From Rhodobacteraceae bacterium UBA2776 (lineage in GTDB: Bacteria; Pseudomonadota; Alphaproteobacteria; Rhodobacterales; Rhodobacteraceae), in assembly GCA_002352425.1 (NCBI GenBank), contig DEIK01000087.1:16910-35335 (forward strand): DNA of 18,426 nt, read 5' to 3'. Made by a program: the position numbers and the translations under genes. Shown here one piece after another: positions 1 through 8,396 of the stretch (its first letter is position 1; each line of letters starts with the position of its first letter). The notes under the pieces were generated by a model. The model had not been told where the DNA came from, did not search any database, and saw only the letters and a list, made by a program, of their open reading frames with translations.

Positions 1-42
1 CAAGGCTTGGGCAGAACGCCCACCTGTTATCGGAGGGTTGTT

Positions 43-1716
43 TTGCAACAGCTACTGTCAGTCTGGTCCAAACTCGAAGCACGGCGTCGTGTTATTGTTG
101 TGCTCGCCACCGTCGCGATGTTTGCCACGGTTCTTACGTTGTCACGGATGGCGACAACGCCCGGGATGTCTCTCTTATATGCGGGACTTGAAAGCAGTGC
201 TGCAGGCGATGTTGTGTCGTCGCTTGAACAGCGCGGTGTGGCCTATGAAATTCGTGGCACCTCTGTTTTTGTCGACAGCAGTAGGCGTGACGAGTTGCGT
301 ATGACATTGGCCAGTGAAGGCCTGCCAGCAAACGATGGCACCGGCTACGAACTGCTTGATTCGCTTTCAGGTTTTGGCACCACATCGCAAATGTTTGATG
401 CCGCTTATTGGCGCGCAAAAGAAGGTGAGCTGTCGCGCACCATCGTTTCTAGCCCACATATTCGTGGCGCCCGAGTGCATATTGCCAGCCCGTCCTCTCA
501 ACCCTTTCAGCGCAAAGTCGAAGCAACCGCATCCGTCGTCGTGACAACAGCCTCCGGTACGCTCTCGGCGTCACATGCCAAGGCGCTCAAATATCTGGTT
601 TCGTCTGCTGTCGCCGGCCTGATGCCAGACGATGTTGCTGTGATCGATGGCCAAGGTGGGCTAATTTTGGGTGCCGATGATGCGGCTTCTGGGGCCAGTG
701 GCGCAGACGATCGGGCCGTCGCGCTCCGGAAAAGCGTAGAGCGATTACTAGAGGCGCGAGTTGGCTATGGTAACGCTATGGTTGAGGTCAGCGTTGAAAC
801 GGTAACGGATCGCGAATCAATTGTGGAACACACATTTGATCCCGATTCACGCGTCGTGATCAGTACCGACACCGAAGAACGCACAACCGCCTCCGAGGAT
901 GCACGGGGCGGGGCTGTTTCCGTGGCCAGCAACCTGCCAGAAGGGGATGGTGCATCTGATGCGAACTCTTCCAGTCAAAATAGCGAAACCCGCGAGCGGG
1001 TGAACTATGAAGTCTCGGAAATCCAACGCGAAGTGCTGCGCGCGCCTGGGGCAATTAAACGGTTGACCGTGGCTGTTCTGGTTGATGGGACACAGCAAAT
1101 TGATGGTGCAGGTGCACAGGTTTTCACACCACGCAGTTCTGAAGAAATGGAAGGGCTGCGCGAATTGGTTGCGGCGGCCGTTGGCTTTGATGAGGCGCGC
1201 GGGGATGTGCTCACGCTCAAATCCATGGAGTTTAAGCCGATTGTTGAACAGGGCAGTGCTGCGGCGCCGGGGTTTATGCAATCTTTGAACCTGAATGTGA
1301 TGTCGCTGATTCAGATTGCGGTACTCGGCATTGTGTCTTTGATACTGGGCCTGTTTGTTGTGCGCCCGATTTTGAATAGCAAACCATCTCCCGCACTGGC
1401 AGAACTTCCGCCGCCTCCAATTGCGACGCCACCCGTTCCTTATCCTGAAGGCCCGGCCAACGCAGGTCCAGCCTTACCCGCCCTGTCAGGCGAGATTGAC
1501 GAAGGCAGCTTTTTACCCCCTGCAATGGCCACTGTTTCCGACTTTGAGATGCCTGAAATGGCGACCGCAGCCATCGGTGATTTTGGGGGCCCCAGTGATA
1601 TGGGCGGGTTTTCAAATGATCCCGTCGCGCGTCTTCGCCAGATGATCGAAGAACGCCAAGATGAAACCGTCGAAGTCTTACGCGGCTGGATGGAAGACAG
1701 CGAGGAAATAGCCTGA
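43..1716 (+). CDS. fliF: Flagellar MS-ring protein FliF
   Basis: FliF builds the membrane MS ring, the base of the flagellar basal body and the housing of the export apparatus. An N-terminal membrane segment (about residues 15-36, after a basic EARRR stretch) is followed by a YscJ/FliF ring domain with typical wording such as YAGLESSAAGDVVSSLEQRG. A second membrane segment lies at about 416-443, and the cytoplasmic tail ends VARLRQMIEE...LRGWMED, the kind of helix that binds FliG. I chose the TTG at 43 because GGAGGG lies 5 nt upstream and the protein then begins MQQLLSVWSKLEARRR. The reading frame stays open upstream to another TTG at 7, but that adds residues unlike FliF. Length of 557 aa matches the family. 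The stop codon overlaps the next gene's ATG by one base, and the rest of the operon upstream lies outside the window. Confidence 0.95.
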   Translation: MQQLLSVWSKLEARRRVIVVLATVAMFATVLTLSRMATTPGMSLLYAGLESSAAGDVVSSLEQRGVAYEIRGTSVFVDSSRRDELRMTLASEGLPANDGTGYELLDSLSGFGTTSQMFDAAYWRAKEGELSRTIVSSPHIRGARVHIASPSSQPFQRKVEATASVVVTTASGTLSASHAKALKYLVSSAVAGLMPDDVAVIDGQGGLILGADDAASGASGADDRAVALRKSVERLLEARVGYGNAMVEVSVETVTDRESIVEHTFDPDSRVVISTDTEERTTASEDARGGAVSVASNLPEGDGASDANSSSQNSETRERVNYEVSEIQREVLRAPGAIKRLTVAVLVDGTQQIDGAGAQVFTPRSSEEMEGLRELVAAAVGFDEARGDVLTLKSMEFKPIVEQGSAAAPGFMQSLNLNVMSLIQIAVLGIVSLILGLFVVRPILNSKPSPALAELPPPPIATPPVPYPEGPANAGPALPALSGEIDEGSFLPPAMATVSDFEMPEMATAAIGDFGGPSDMGGFSNDPVARLRQMIEERQDETVEVLRGWMEDSEEIA

Positions 1717-2309
1717 TGCCTGCATTCAAACTAGAAGAGTTCAATACACGCATTGTTTCAGATGACCCAAAGATTTCGTCAAACACCAGTTTGGAGGAAC
1801 ATCGGTTGGAAGCCTTTGAACAAGGTTACAAAGCCGGATGGGACGATGCCGCCGCGGCGCAATCAGAAGATCAATCCCGTGTGGCTGCGGATTTTGCCCG
1901 CAACTTGCAAGAGTTGTCTTTCACCTATCACGAGGCACGTGGCCACATACTGGGTTCTCTCGAGCCATTGCTAAAGGAGATGGTGACAAAGGTTTTGCCA
2001 AAACTGGCGCGGGATTCCCTGCCCCAAACCATCGTTGACGAGATCCTATCTGCTTCTGAAACCCAAACCAAAGCAGGAATTCAGATTGTAATCTCCCCAG
2101 CCAACCGTCCCGCATTAGAACAGCTGATGGAAACCCAAAACAATCTCGACATCACAATCATAGAAGAACCTTCAATGGCCGATGGGCTTGCCTATTTGCG
2201 TTTTGCAGATACCGAAAAGCAAGTTGATTTGGATAGTGTTTTGTCCAGTTTTTCCCAATCCATTGATGGATATTTTGAACAGCAGGAAAAGGTAGCAGTC
2301 AATGAATGA
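1716..2309 (+). CDS. fliH: FliH-like flagellar export-ATPase regulator
   Basis: FliH binds and restrains the export ATPase FliI and links it to the C ring. The 197-aa protein is soluble and largely helical. It carries the FliH-typical segment EAFEQGYKAGWDDA near residue 34, a long helical middle (about 50-110), and a mixed alpha/beta C-terminal part (QIVISPAN, then ADGLAYLRFAD near 152-162) like the FliH/V-ATPase E-subunit fold. It starts in a TGATG overlap with fliF and its end overlaps fliN by 8 nt, implying translational coupling. FliH diverges strongly between species, so the name rests on the N-terminal motif, the fold pattern and the position between fliF and fliN. fliI itself is not in the window. 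Confidence 0.8.
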   Translation: MPAFKLEEFNTRIVSDDPKISSNTSLEEHRLEAFEQGYKAGWDDAAAAQSEDQSRVAADFARNLQELSFTYHEARGHILGSLEPLLKEMVTKVLPKLARDSLPQTIVDEILSASETQTKAGIQIVISPANRPALEQLMETQNNLDITIIEEPSMADGLAYLRFADTEKQVDLDSVLSSFSQSIDGYFEQQEKVAVNE

Positions 2310-2580
2310 TGCAATGATTGATGGCGGTGCAAATCCGTTTGGCCAAGTTCCAATCGAAATCACAATCTCGGTTGGCAAAGCTCATCCCAAAATCAAAGAA
2401 CTCCTGCAACTAGAGCAGGATGCCGTCCTGCAACTTGATCGGCGTATTGAGGACCCGGTGGAGCTTTATGTCGGCGATCGATTGATCGCGCGGGGTGAAT
2501 TGCAGGAGCTTGAAGGTGACCTAGAAGGTCAACTAGCAGTTCGTTTGACCGAAGTCGTTGATCTAAAGGACGGCCTATAA
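2302..2580 (+). CDS. fliN: Flagellar motor switch protein FliN
   Basis: FliN forms the lower part of the C ring, which sets rotation direction and docks the export ATPase complex. The 92-aa protein is essentially a single SpoA (surface presentation of antigens) domain. It shows the usual elements VPIEITISVGKAHPKIKELLQL, a hydrophobic core around VLQLDRRIEDPVELYVGDRLIARGEL, and the C-terminal LAVRLTEVV. It lacks the long N-terminal extension found in some FliN proteins, which is common in alphaproteobacteria. The ATG lies inside the end of the fliH-like gene, preceded by AGGAAAAGG, so translation is probably coupled. fliP follows after 3 nt. Confidence 0.93.
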   Translation: MNDAMIDGGANPFGQVPIEITISVGKAHPKIKELLQLEQDAVLQLDRRIEDPVELYVGDRLIARGELQELEGDLEGQLAVRLTEVVDLKDGL

Positions 2581-2583
2581 GTC

Positions 2584-3330
2584 ATGAACAAAAATTACGC
2601 ACACCACATCATGCTCGGGGTTTTCGCAATTGCGTTAACCATGTTTGCCGAGCCAGTTGCCGCACAGGAAATCTCGATTTCGATGGGTGACGAAGGTTCA
2701 ATCGCAGCCCGCAGTATTCAACTGCTGGTGCTGGTAACAATTCTTAGTATTGTACCAGGTCTTGCGATAATGATCACTTGTTTTCCGTTTATCGTAACGG
2801 TTCTCGCAATTCTGCGCCAAGCCATAGGGCTGCAACAATCTCCACCAAACATGTTGATTATCAGCCTAGCATTATTTTTGACCTATTTCGTCATGGAGCC
2901 CGTTTTCACACAGGCTTGGATCACAGGGATCGAACCACTCATTGAAGGCAAAATCAGCGTCGAGCAATCCTTCACGATGGCAATATCCCCTTTTCGGGAC
3001 TTCATGGCTGCTCGTATTGATCCGGACACTTTTGAATCTCTTGTCGCCTTGCGTCCAGAAGCCAGACTCGTTGGTGATACATCAACACAACCACTGTCAC
3101 TTCTGGTGCCGTCCTTTTTGTTGTCTGAAATTGAACGGGCTTTTGAAATCGGCTTTTTGATTTTCTTGCCGTTCTTAATCATTGACCTTGTGGTCGCTGC
3201 AATTTTGATGTCGATGGGGATGATGATGGTGCCGCCGGCCATCGTATCTCTTCCGTTCAAACTGGCATTCTTTGTTGTTGCCGATGGCTGGACTCTTATA
3301 TCGGGTGCCCTGGTCAGAAGCTATTTTTAA
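2584..3330 (+). CDS. fliP: Flagellar export gate protein FliP
   Basis: FliP is a core subunit of the FliPQR export gate inside the MS ring. Residues about 1-28 form a cleavable signal peptide ending AEPVAAQE, as expected since FliP is one of the few export-gate proteins made with a signal sequence. Family hallmarks follow: VLVTILSIVPGLAIMITCFPFIVTV (written here in two overlapping runs, residues about 49-73), ILRQAIGLQQSPPN, a periplasmic loop, and LLVPSFLLSEIERAFEIGFLI. At 248 aa it is standard length. It is the last gene of this + strand unit; fliQ and fliR do not follow, because flgI converges on it from the other strand 19 nt away. The best Shine-Dalgarno (AAGGA) is about 13 nt from the ATG, a little long. 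Confidence 0.95.
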   Translation: MNKNYAHHIMLGVFAIALTMFAEPVAAQEISISMGDEGSIAARSIQLLVLVTILSIVPGLAIMITCFPFIVTVLAILRQAIGLQQSPPNMLIISLALFLTYFVMEPVFTQAWITGIEPLIEGKISVEQSFTMAISPFRDFMAARIDPDTFESLVALRPEARLVGDTSTQPLSLLVPSFLLSEIERAFEIGFLIFLPFLIIDLVVAAILMSMGMMMVPPAIVSLPFKLAFFVVADGWTLISGALVRSYF

Positions 3331-3349
3331 GGCTTCGACTTTGAGTCAA

Positions 3350-4456
3350 TCATCTGACAACAAACTCAGCATGCAATGCACCCGCCGCTTTGATGCTTTT
3401 CAAGATATCAATCATGTCCCGCGGCGAAACACCCAGTGCATTCAAGCCTGCAATAACCTCCGAGAGTGAAGTGCTTTCTGGTATCTCGGCCAGCCCAACT
3501 CCCGGCTCTTCTTGAATCGAGGCTGACGTGCGGGGTACCACAACGCTTTGCCCTGCAGCAAACGGATTCGGCTGCACAACAATTGGCTGCTCTTCTATCC
3601 GCAAAGTCAAATTCCCCTGCGACACCGCAACACGCGAAATGCGCACATCTTCACCCATAACGATTGTACCTGAACGTTGGTCAACTACGACACGTGCCTT
3701 TCTCTGCGGCTCAACCAACACATTTTCAATCTTGGATATGGCATGCGCTGCGGATGCCTGCCGCGTTGCCTTGATATCCAACTGTACTGTGCCGGCGTCA
3801 AGCATCCGTGCTACGCCTCTGCCAAATGATTTGTTGATCGCACGCTCAATACGTTCGGCAGTGGTGAAATCCGGGCTTCGCAACGCCAGTCTGATTTGCG
3901 CCAATTTACTGAAATCAAACTCAATTTCGCGCTCGACATATGCGCCAGATGGAATCACTCCCGATGTTGGTACACCCTGTACAACGCTGGCTGCATCCCC
4001 TTCGGCTGACGCACCTCCCGCAATGATTGTACCCTGACTCACCGCGTAAATTTTGCCATCCGCTGCATTCAATGGCGTCATTATGAGCGTCCCGCCCAAC
4101 AGGCTTTTGGCGTCACCAATGGCCGAAACCGTTACATCAATGCGTCCACCTGCCCGCGCAAATGCAGGTAAATTAGCCGTAACAAATACTGCTGCAACAT
4201 TTTTGGGACGAAACTGCTCACCCGTAATGTTTACGCCCAGACGCTCGAGAATATTGGTCATAATTTCTTCTGTGAAAGGTGCGTTACGGATACCATCACC
4301 CGTCCCGTTCAACCCAACTACCAACCCATATCCAACCAGGTCGTTGCCACGCACCCCATCAAATTCAACCAGATCCTTAATCCGTATTGGACTGGCAACA
4401 GACAGGGCAGGCAGTAAGAAAACGGCAACGATGAAGGCAAAAAGACGATTGATCAT
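3350..4456 (-). CDS. flgI: Flagellar P-ring protein FlgI
   Basis: FlgI assembles the periplasmic P ring that acts as a bushing for the rod in the peptidoglycan layer. An N-terminal signal peptide (residues about 1-21, hydrophobic core LFAFIVAVFLLPAL, cleavage near VAS-PIRIKDL) is followed by the signature RIKDLVEFDGVRGNDLVGYG and LVVGLNGTGDG. The C-terminal half has the usual VVVDQRSGTIVMGEDVRIS. Length of 368 aa is normal. Its ATG overlaps the flgL stop in an ATGA, so it is the last gene of motB-flgE-flgK-flgL-flgI. The L-ring gene flgH, often beside flgI elsewhere, is not in the window. Confidence 0.96.
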   Translation of the reverse strand: MINRLFAFIVAVFLLPALSVASPIRIKDLVEFDGVRGNDLVGYGLVVGLNGTGDGIRNAPFTEEIMTNILERLGVNITGEQFRPKNVAAVFVTANLPAFARAGGRIDVTVSAIGDAKSLLGGTLIMTPLNAADGKIYAVSQGTIIAGGASAEGDAASVVQGVPTSGVIPSGAYVEREIEFDFSKLAQIRLALRSPDFTTAERIERAINKSFGRGVARMLDAGTVQLDIKATRQASAAHAISKIENVLVEPQRKARVVVDQRSGTIVMGEDVRISRVAVSQGNLTLRIEEQPIVVQPNPFAAGQSVVVPRTSASIQEEPGVGLAEIPESTSLSEVIAGLNALGVSPRDMIDILKSIKAAGALHAEFVVR

Positions 4457-5463
4457 GTTAGGAAATCCACAAGGCTGAGGCGCGACATGCGCGCGGTTGT
4501 TGCATAAAGTGTTTCCAGCTGGGTCTGGATGGCTTCTAACTCGCTGGCGACTGTGTAGGGGTCGACCGATAACAGTTCGGTTTTGGCAATTTCGAGTGCT
4601 GAAATCTCTGTTGCAGTTTGGGTCGTGACCAATTCAATATGTCCTTCAACTGTACCCAACCCCGCGCGCATTTCTATTTGCCTACTGCCAACCGACAGCA
4701 AGGAATCGCCAGCATTTTGCAAGAGCAAAACCTGTTCGGTAACGTCACTTGCAAGTGCACCTTCAGATACCAATGCGGCCAGCGCTAAACCTTTTAGCGT
4801 GTCTCTTATTTCAATGTCAGCTGCAGTGATGGAAACGTCTGCCTCTTGGTGTGCACCGATTTTAAACGGAACAAGCGATGTAGTTGATCCCAAATAGCCG
4901 TCGGTTTCAAATCCACCACTAGGGGCGTCAAACCACGTATTAACAGCGGTCTCAACGTCGGTGGCAGTGGTCAATCCAGCAATTGCAACCTGCAGATCTG
5001 CCAATATACTGCTTGCCGAGGCAATTGCTGGGCCATCTGTGGCCGCCCCCGCAAACGCGCTGCGCCCGCCGGTTTGCGTATTGAGGGACGAAACCACCGC
5101 AGAAAAATTCTGCCGCACACTGATTGCGGTGTTGTCTATCTGTGTTTGACTGGCCGAGTTTCTGGTCAACAAAAGCGCAGATACTGCCGCTGTGGTTTGC
5201 CCTTGCACCACTTCCAACGCTGCCTGCATGACGGTGGAAAACTGGCCTGCTTCCTTTGCGGCATTTTTGTAAGACTGCAGGGACGTTAACGACGTTTCGA
5301 GCGATGAAACAACTGAATAATCCCCTGAAAAACGCTTGGCCACGTCGGCGGTATGCCCAGTGGACAATTCATTGGCAAGGCGGGTTGCCGTTTCTTTGAG
5401 CTGTGAATTTTGGCGCCGAATCATATAGGTTTGCGCCATATCGCCGATCGAAACATAACTCAT
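4453..5463 (-). CDS. flgL: Flagellar hook-filament junction protein FlgL (HAP3)
   Basis: FlgL is the outer of the two junction proteins that join hook to filament. The N-terminal coiled coil (residues about 1-75, with IRRQNSQLKETATRLANELSTG) and the C-terminal helix (about 285-335, with ETLYATTARMSRLSLVDFL) are the flagellin-like D0/D1 halves that pair in the assembled structure. A variable domain lies between. At 336 aa the size fits the family. It begins 3 nt after the flgK stop, with GAGGAT inside the flgK end as ribosome-binding site, and it overlaps flgI by 4 nt. A flagellin is the main alternative, but the position between flgK and flgI favours FlgL. Confidence 0.9.
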   Translation of the reverse strand: MSYVSIGDMAQTYMIRRQNSQLKETATRLANELSTGHTADVAKRFSGDYSVVSSLETSLTSLQSYKNAAKEAGQFSTVMQAALEVVQGQTTAAVSALLLTRNSASQTQIDNTAISVRQNFSAVVSSLNTQTGGRSAFAGAATDGPAIASASSILADLQVAIAGLTTATDVETAVNTWFDAPSGGFETDGYLGSTTSLVPFKIGAHQEADVSITAADIEIRDTLKGLALAALVSEGALASDVTEQVLLLQNAGDSLLSVGSRQIEMRAGLGTVEGHIELVTTQTATEISALEIAKTELLSVDPYTVASELEAIQTQLETLYATTARMSRLSLVDFLT

Positions 5464-5466
5464 GAT

Positions 5467-6921
5467 CTACATCCTCAGCAGTGTTTGAATAAGCTCGTCA
5501 ACGGTTTGCATAACGCGGGCGTTGGCGGCAAAGGATTGCTCTACCATCAACAATTGCTGCATTTCGTAATCCGTATCGACACCGCCTTGCAGTTCTTGTG
5601 CTTTCAATGTGTCGACTTTGGTTGTCGAAAACACAATTTCTGCCTCGGCGGATTGACGACCCGCGCTGATGGCCGAAAGGAAATCCGACGCCAATCCCGA
5701 AGAAGAACGCGTTGCGTTTGTGATGCTGCCCGACACGGGGACCTGTGTTGTGGTCAGCGCTGTTGACAAGTTTTGCAACAGGGTTGCGTTGCCGACATCA
5801 CCCTGGGCAACAGCGCCAAGCCCATCACGCAATCGCCAAACATCGCCTCCTGCCAGCGGATCAATCAGCGCGTTGACCGACAAGCGCGTTGACAGGCCCG
5901 CCTCATTCGCGGGGTCAAAGAATGCTCCGGCATCGGTGAAAATACCCGCATCCAAAACGCCAAGCGTTGTATCGACTGAAGGGCTTTGAAACCGTTCAAC
6001 CAGATCACGGGCAAATGAATCCAGATTGTCCTGTGCGGTGACTGCCAACTCATCCCGCACTTCAAACAATGCACTTAGGGAGCCACCTGACATGGTACCA
6101 TTGCCACTTGTGTTGATGGCGTTGCCGTTCAGCGTAAGGCCAGACAATGAACCGGCCATTAGATTCATATCCTCGGTGATCATTCCAACAGACGTAAACC
6201 CGATTTCAGCAGCACGCCCATCTAACAAGATCGCACCTCCGGTAGTGAATAGGGCAATTTGGCCGCGCTCACGAGGAACAGCCCGCATTGGTACAATGGA
6301 CGATATCTGGTCTACCAACTGCTGGCGTTGATCCATTAAGGCAGATGTATCACGCCCGCCGCTGTTTTGAGCCAAGATCGTTTGGTTCAGTTCCTCGATC
6401 AGCTGCAGCGAACTGTTCAGCAGGTCCACTTGTTGTGAAATGGATTGATCGGCTTGTGTCCGCTGACTTTGGATCTCGCGCGAAATGATATTGATGTGGT
6501 CGGTCAGACCTTGCGCGTTGCGTAAAACATTTTGCAGGCGCGGCTCTGAATCAGGACGGCTTGCGGCTTCGACAAAGGAGGCATCAAGCCCGGCCAACCG
6601 ATCCGATAGTGAACCCGCAACGCCCGGTTCGCCAATCACATTCTCGATCCGGTGCAGGAAACCGGCGTGTGTTGACGACGACCCCAAGGACGCATCTGCC
6701 AACCGACGATCGGCTAATACAACTTGGTCGACCATCCGCGATACACCATCAATATGAACGCCAGCCCCTTGGCCGCCCAACACACGAGATGACAGGTTGA
6801 TTTCTCTCCTGCCATACCCGTCTGTTAAGGCATTGGCGATGTTCGACGACACCGTGTCGGCCGAGCGTGACGAAGCCGTCAAACCCGAAAGGGCATTGGA
6901 TAGTGCGCTTGACATGCTCAT
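5467..6921 (-). CDS. flgK: Flagellar hook-associated protein FlgK (HAP1)
   Basis: FlgK is the first junction protein on the hook. The N-terminus has the rod/hook family pattern ALSNALSGLTASSRSADTVSSNIAN (in two overlapping runs, residues about 5-30) and DGYGRREINLSSR. The C-terminus has the FlgK-type helix DYEMQQLLMVEQSFAANARV followed by MQTVDELIQTLL. Length of 484 aa fits a compact FlgK. The ATG at 6921 is preceded by a near-perfect AAGGAGG at 7 nt, in the 26-nt gap after flgE; a second in-frame ATG two codons later is less well spaced. Confidence 0.94.
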   Translation of the reverse strand: MSMSSALSNALSGLTASSRSADTVSSNIANALTDGYGRREINLSSRVLGGQGAGVHIDGVSRMVDQVVLADRRLADASLGSSSTHAGFLHRIENVIGEPGVAGSLSDRLAGLDASFVEAASRPDSEPRLQNVLRNAQGLTDHINIISREIQSQRTQADQSISQQVDLLNSSLQLIEELNQTILAQNSGGRDTSALMDQRQQLVDQISSIVPMRAVPRERGQIALFTTGGAILLDGRAAEIGFTSVGMITEDMNLMAGSLSGLTLNGNAINTSGNGTMSGGSLSALFEVRDELAVTAQDNLDSFARDLVERFQSPSVDTTLGVLDAGIFTDAGAFFDPANEAGLSTRLSVNALIDPLAGGDVWRLRDGLGAVAQGDVGNATLLQNLSTALTTTQVPVSGSITNATRSSSGLASDFLSAISAGRQSAEAEIVFSTTKVDTLKAQELQGGVDTDYEMQQLLMVEQSFAANARVMQTVDELIQTLLRM

Positions 6922-6947
6922 GGTCTAGCCTCCTTCAATCCCCCCGT

Positions 6948-8255
6948 TTATCGTTTGATATTCGTTGTTTCCTGCAGCATTTCATCGACTGTCTGGATCA
7001 CTTTGGCATTCGACGAATAGGCCCGCTGGGTTTGGATAAGTGCCGTCAATTCACCCGCCACATCTGTGGTAGAGCTTTCGCGGGCAAAACCCTCAACTGA
7101 TCCGGTTGGACCATCGCCAGCATCCCAGAGAAAGAAAGAACCAGAACTCGGTGATACTTGATAGGCTTGGTTACTCAACGAAGACAGGCCATTTGGATTT
7201 GGCACATCTACCAATGGCACTTGATAAATACGCCGGATAAACCCCGTGTCATAAGTCGCGCTGATGTAACCGTTGTCATCAATCTCAACGGAGGTCAGAT
7301 TCCCAACTGGCGAGCCATCTTTGGTGATAGATGTTGGCGCAAAACTATCAGAAAGCTGCGTCAACCCATTCGGATCCCCGGCCTTACCGATGGTCATGGT
7401 CATCGGGCCACCGGCAACAGTTAGGTCCAGTGTCCCATCCGCTGCATTATAGGCGCCGCCGGAAACGGCTGTCACCGAACTAAGGGTACCACCATTTGAG
7501 CGCGTGTCATCAAACACCAAAGTGTATTCACCGATTGAGGCCCCGCCTTGAGCTGAATCGGTGATGATCATGGTCCACGTGTTTGAACCCCCTGTTACAG
7601 GGATTGTCGGAGTAAACGAAATATCCAGCGTTTCAGATGTCCCGAGATTGCCGAAATATTCGATCGACAGCGGCAATGTATCCCCTGATGCGCCCGCATC
7701 AGTTTCAGTTGCAGGCAGGTTTACACCCAAGTTCATAACCGTGGTCGGATCACCTGCGGTTTGGTTGGCGTTGATTACAACTGGCTCAAGCCCTGCCACG
7801 GTATCTCGCGGATATGTCGAGATCGTCCCGTCGGATTCTGCCGGCCAACCCAGCAATACCAATCCAGATTCAGTTTTCAAAACCCCGTTTTCATCGGTGT
7901 GGAACGACCCTGTTGTGGTCATCATCATAGGTTGATCGCCAGTCGTGTTGCCAAGCGATACCTCGGTGGTCACCGGCAACATGCCCCGCCCACCAACAGC
8001 AATGTCCATTGCGTTGCTTGTTGAAACCAGCGCGCCGCGTTCTTCGATCAAGCGTACGGTAGAGGCCCGAACACCGCCTGCTGAATACTTGCCAGATCCG
8101 GGGTTGTTGTTAATCACTAAGGATTCAAAGTCTGCCTCGGCTCGCTTATAGCCATAGGTACCAGAGTTCGCGATGTTGTCTGAAATTGCCGCCAGACGTG
8201 TCGCATTGGCCGCCAGGCCCGCAACGCCTGCATTTAGCGAAGATGATATAGTCAT
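6948..8255 (-). CDS. flgE: Flagellar hook protein FlgE
   Basis: FlgE is the hook subunit. The N-terminus carries the rod/hook signature (residues about 8-45, with ATRLAAISDNIANSGTYGYK), then the FlgE-type strand segment TTTGSFHTDENGVLKTESG, and a C-terminal D0 helix LTALIQTQRAYSSNAKVIQT. The frame is open upstream to 8303, but I start at the ATG at 8255 because AGAAAGG lies about 6 nt before it and the protein then begins MTISSSLNAGVAGL like other hook proteins. This gives 435 aa. A near-consensus CtrA box lies 62-76 nt upstream, so the gene may have its own promoter as well as readthrough from motB. Confidence 0.92.
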   Translation of the reverse strand: MTISSSLNAGVAGLAANATRLAAISDNIANSGTYGYKRAEADFESLVINNNPGSGKYSAGGVRASTVRLIEERGALVSTSNAMDIAVGGRGMLPVTTEVSLGNTTGDQPMMMTTTGSFHTDENGVLKTESGLVLLGWPAESDGTISTYPRDTVAGLEPVVINANQTAGDPTTVMNLGVNLPATETDAGASGDTLPLSIEYFGNLGTSETLDISFTPTIPVTGGSNTWTMIITDSAQGGASIGEYTLVFDDTRSNGGTLSSVTAVSGGAYNAADGTLDLTVAGGPMTMTIGKAGDPNGLTQLSDSFAPTSITKDGSPVGNLTSVEIDDNGYISATYDTGFIRRIYQVPLVDVPNPNGLSSLSNQAYQVSPSSGSFFLWDAGDGPTGSVEGFARESSTTDVAGELTALIQTQRAYSSNAKVIQTVDEMLQETTNIKR

Positions 8256-8316
8256 GGTGCGCCTTTCTGCTGCATCGACCAAGTTGGTCTCGACAAACAT
8301 CAATAAGGACGCGCCA

Positions 8317-8331
8317 TTAACAGAGCGCTAA
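8317..8331 (-). promoter_or_regulatory. Candidate CtrA box upstream of flgE
   Basis: TTAA-N7-CTAA on the + strand (TTAG-N7-TTAA toward flgE) differs by one base from the CtrA consensus TTAA-N7-TTAA. It lies in the 141-nt motB-flgE gap, 62 nt upstream of the flgE start. CtrA is the known regulator of motility genes in Rhodobacteraceae. Assignment to CtrA is inferred from motif and context only. Confidence 0.45.
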
Positions 8332-8396
8332 CAGGTAAAATTGAACCTATTTATTCTTTTCGCCCGCACCCGCCGCGGCCTTCATATCGCGTATCC

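Noticed and set aside
2635..2642. TTAACCAT, a CtrA half-site
   Set aside because: It lies within the fliP signal-peptide codons and no second half follows at the 7-nt spacing.
8347..8385. A 12-codon ATG-to-stop frame (MKAAAGAGEKNK) on the - strand in the motB-flgE gap
   Set aside because: No convincing ribosome-binding site, very short, and not in frame with the end of motB; likely chance.
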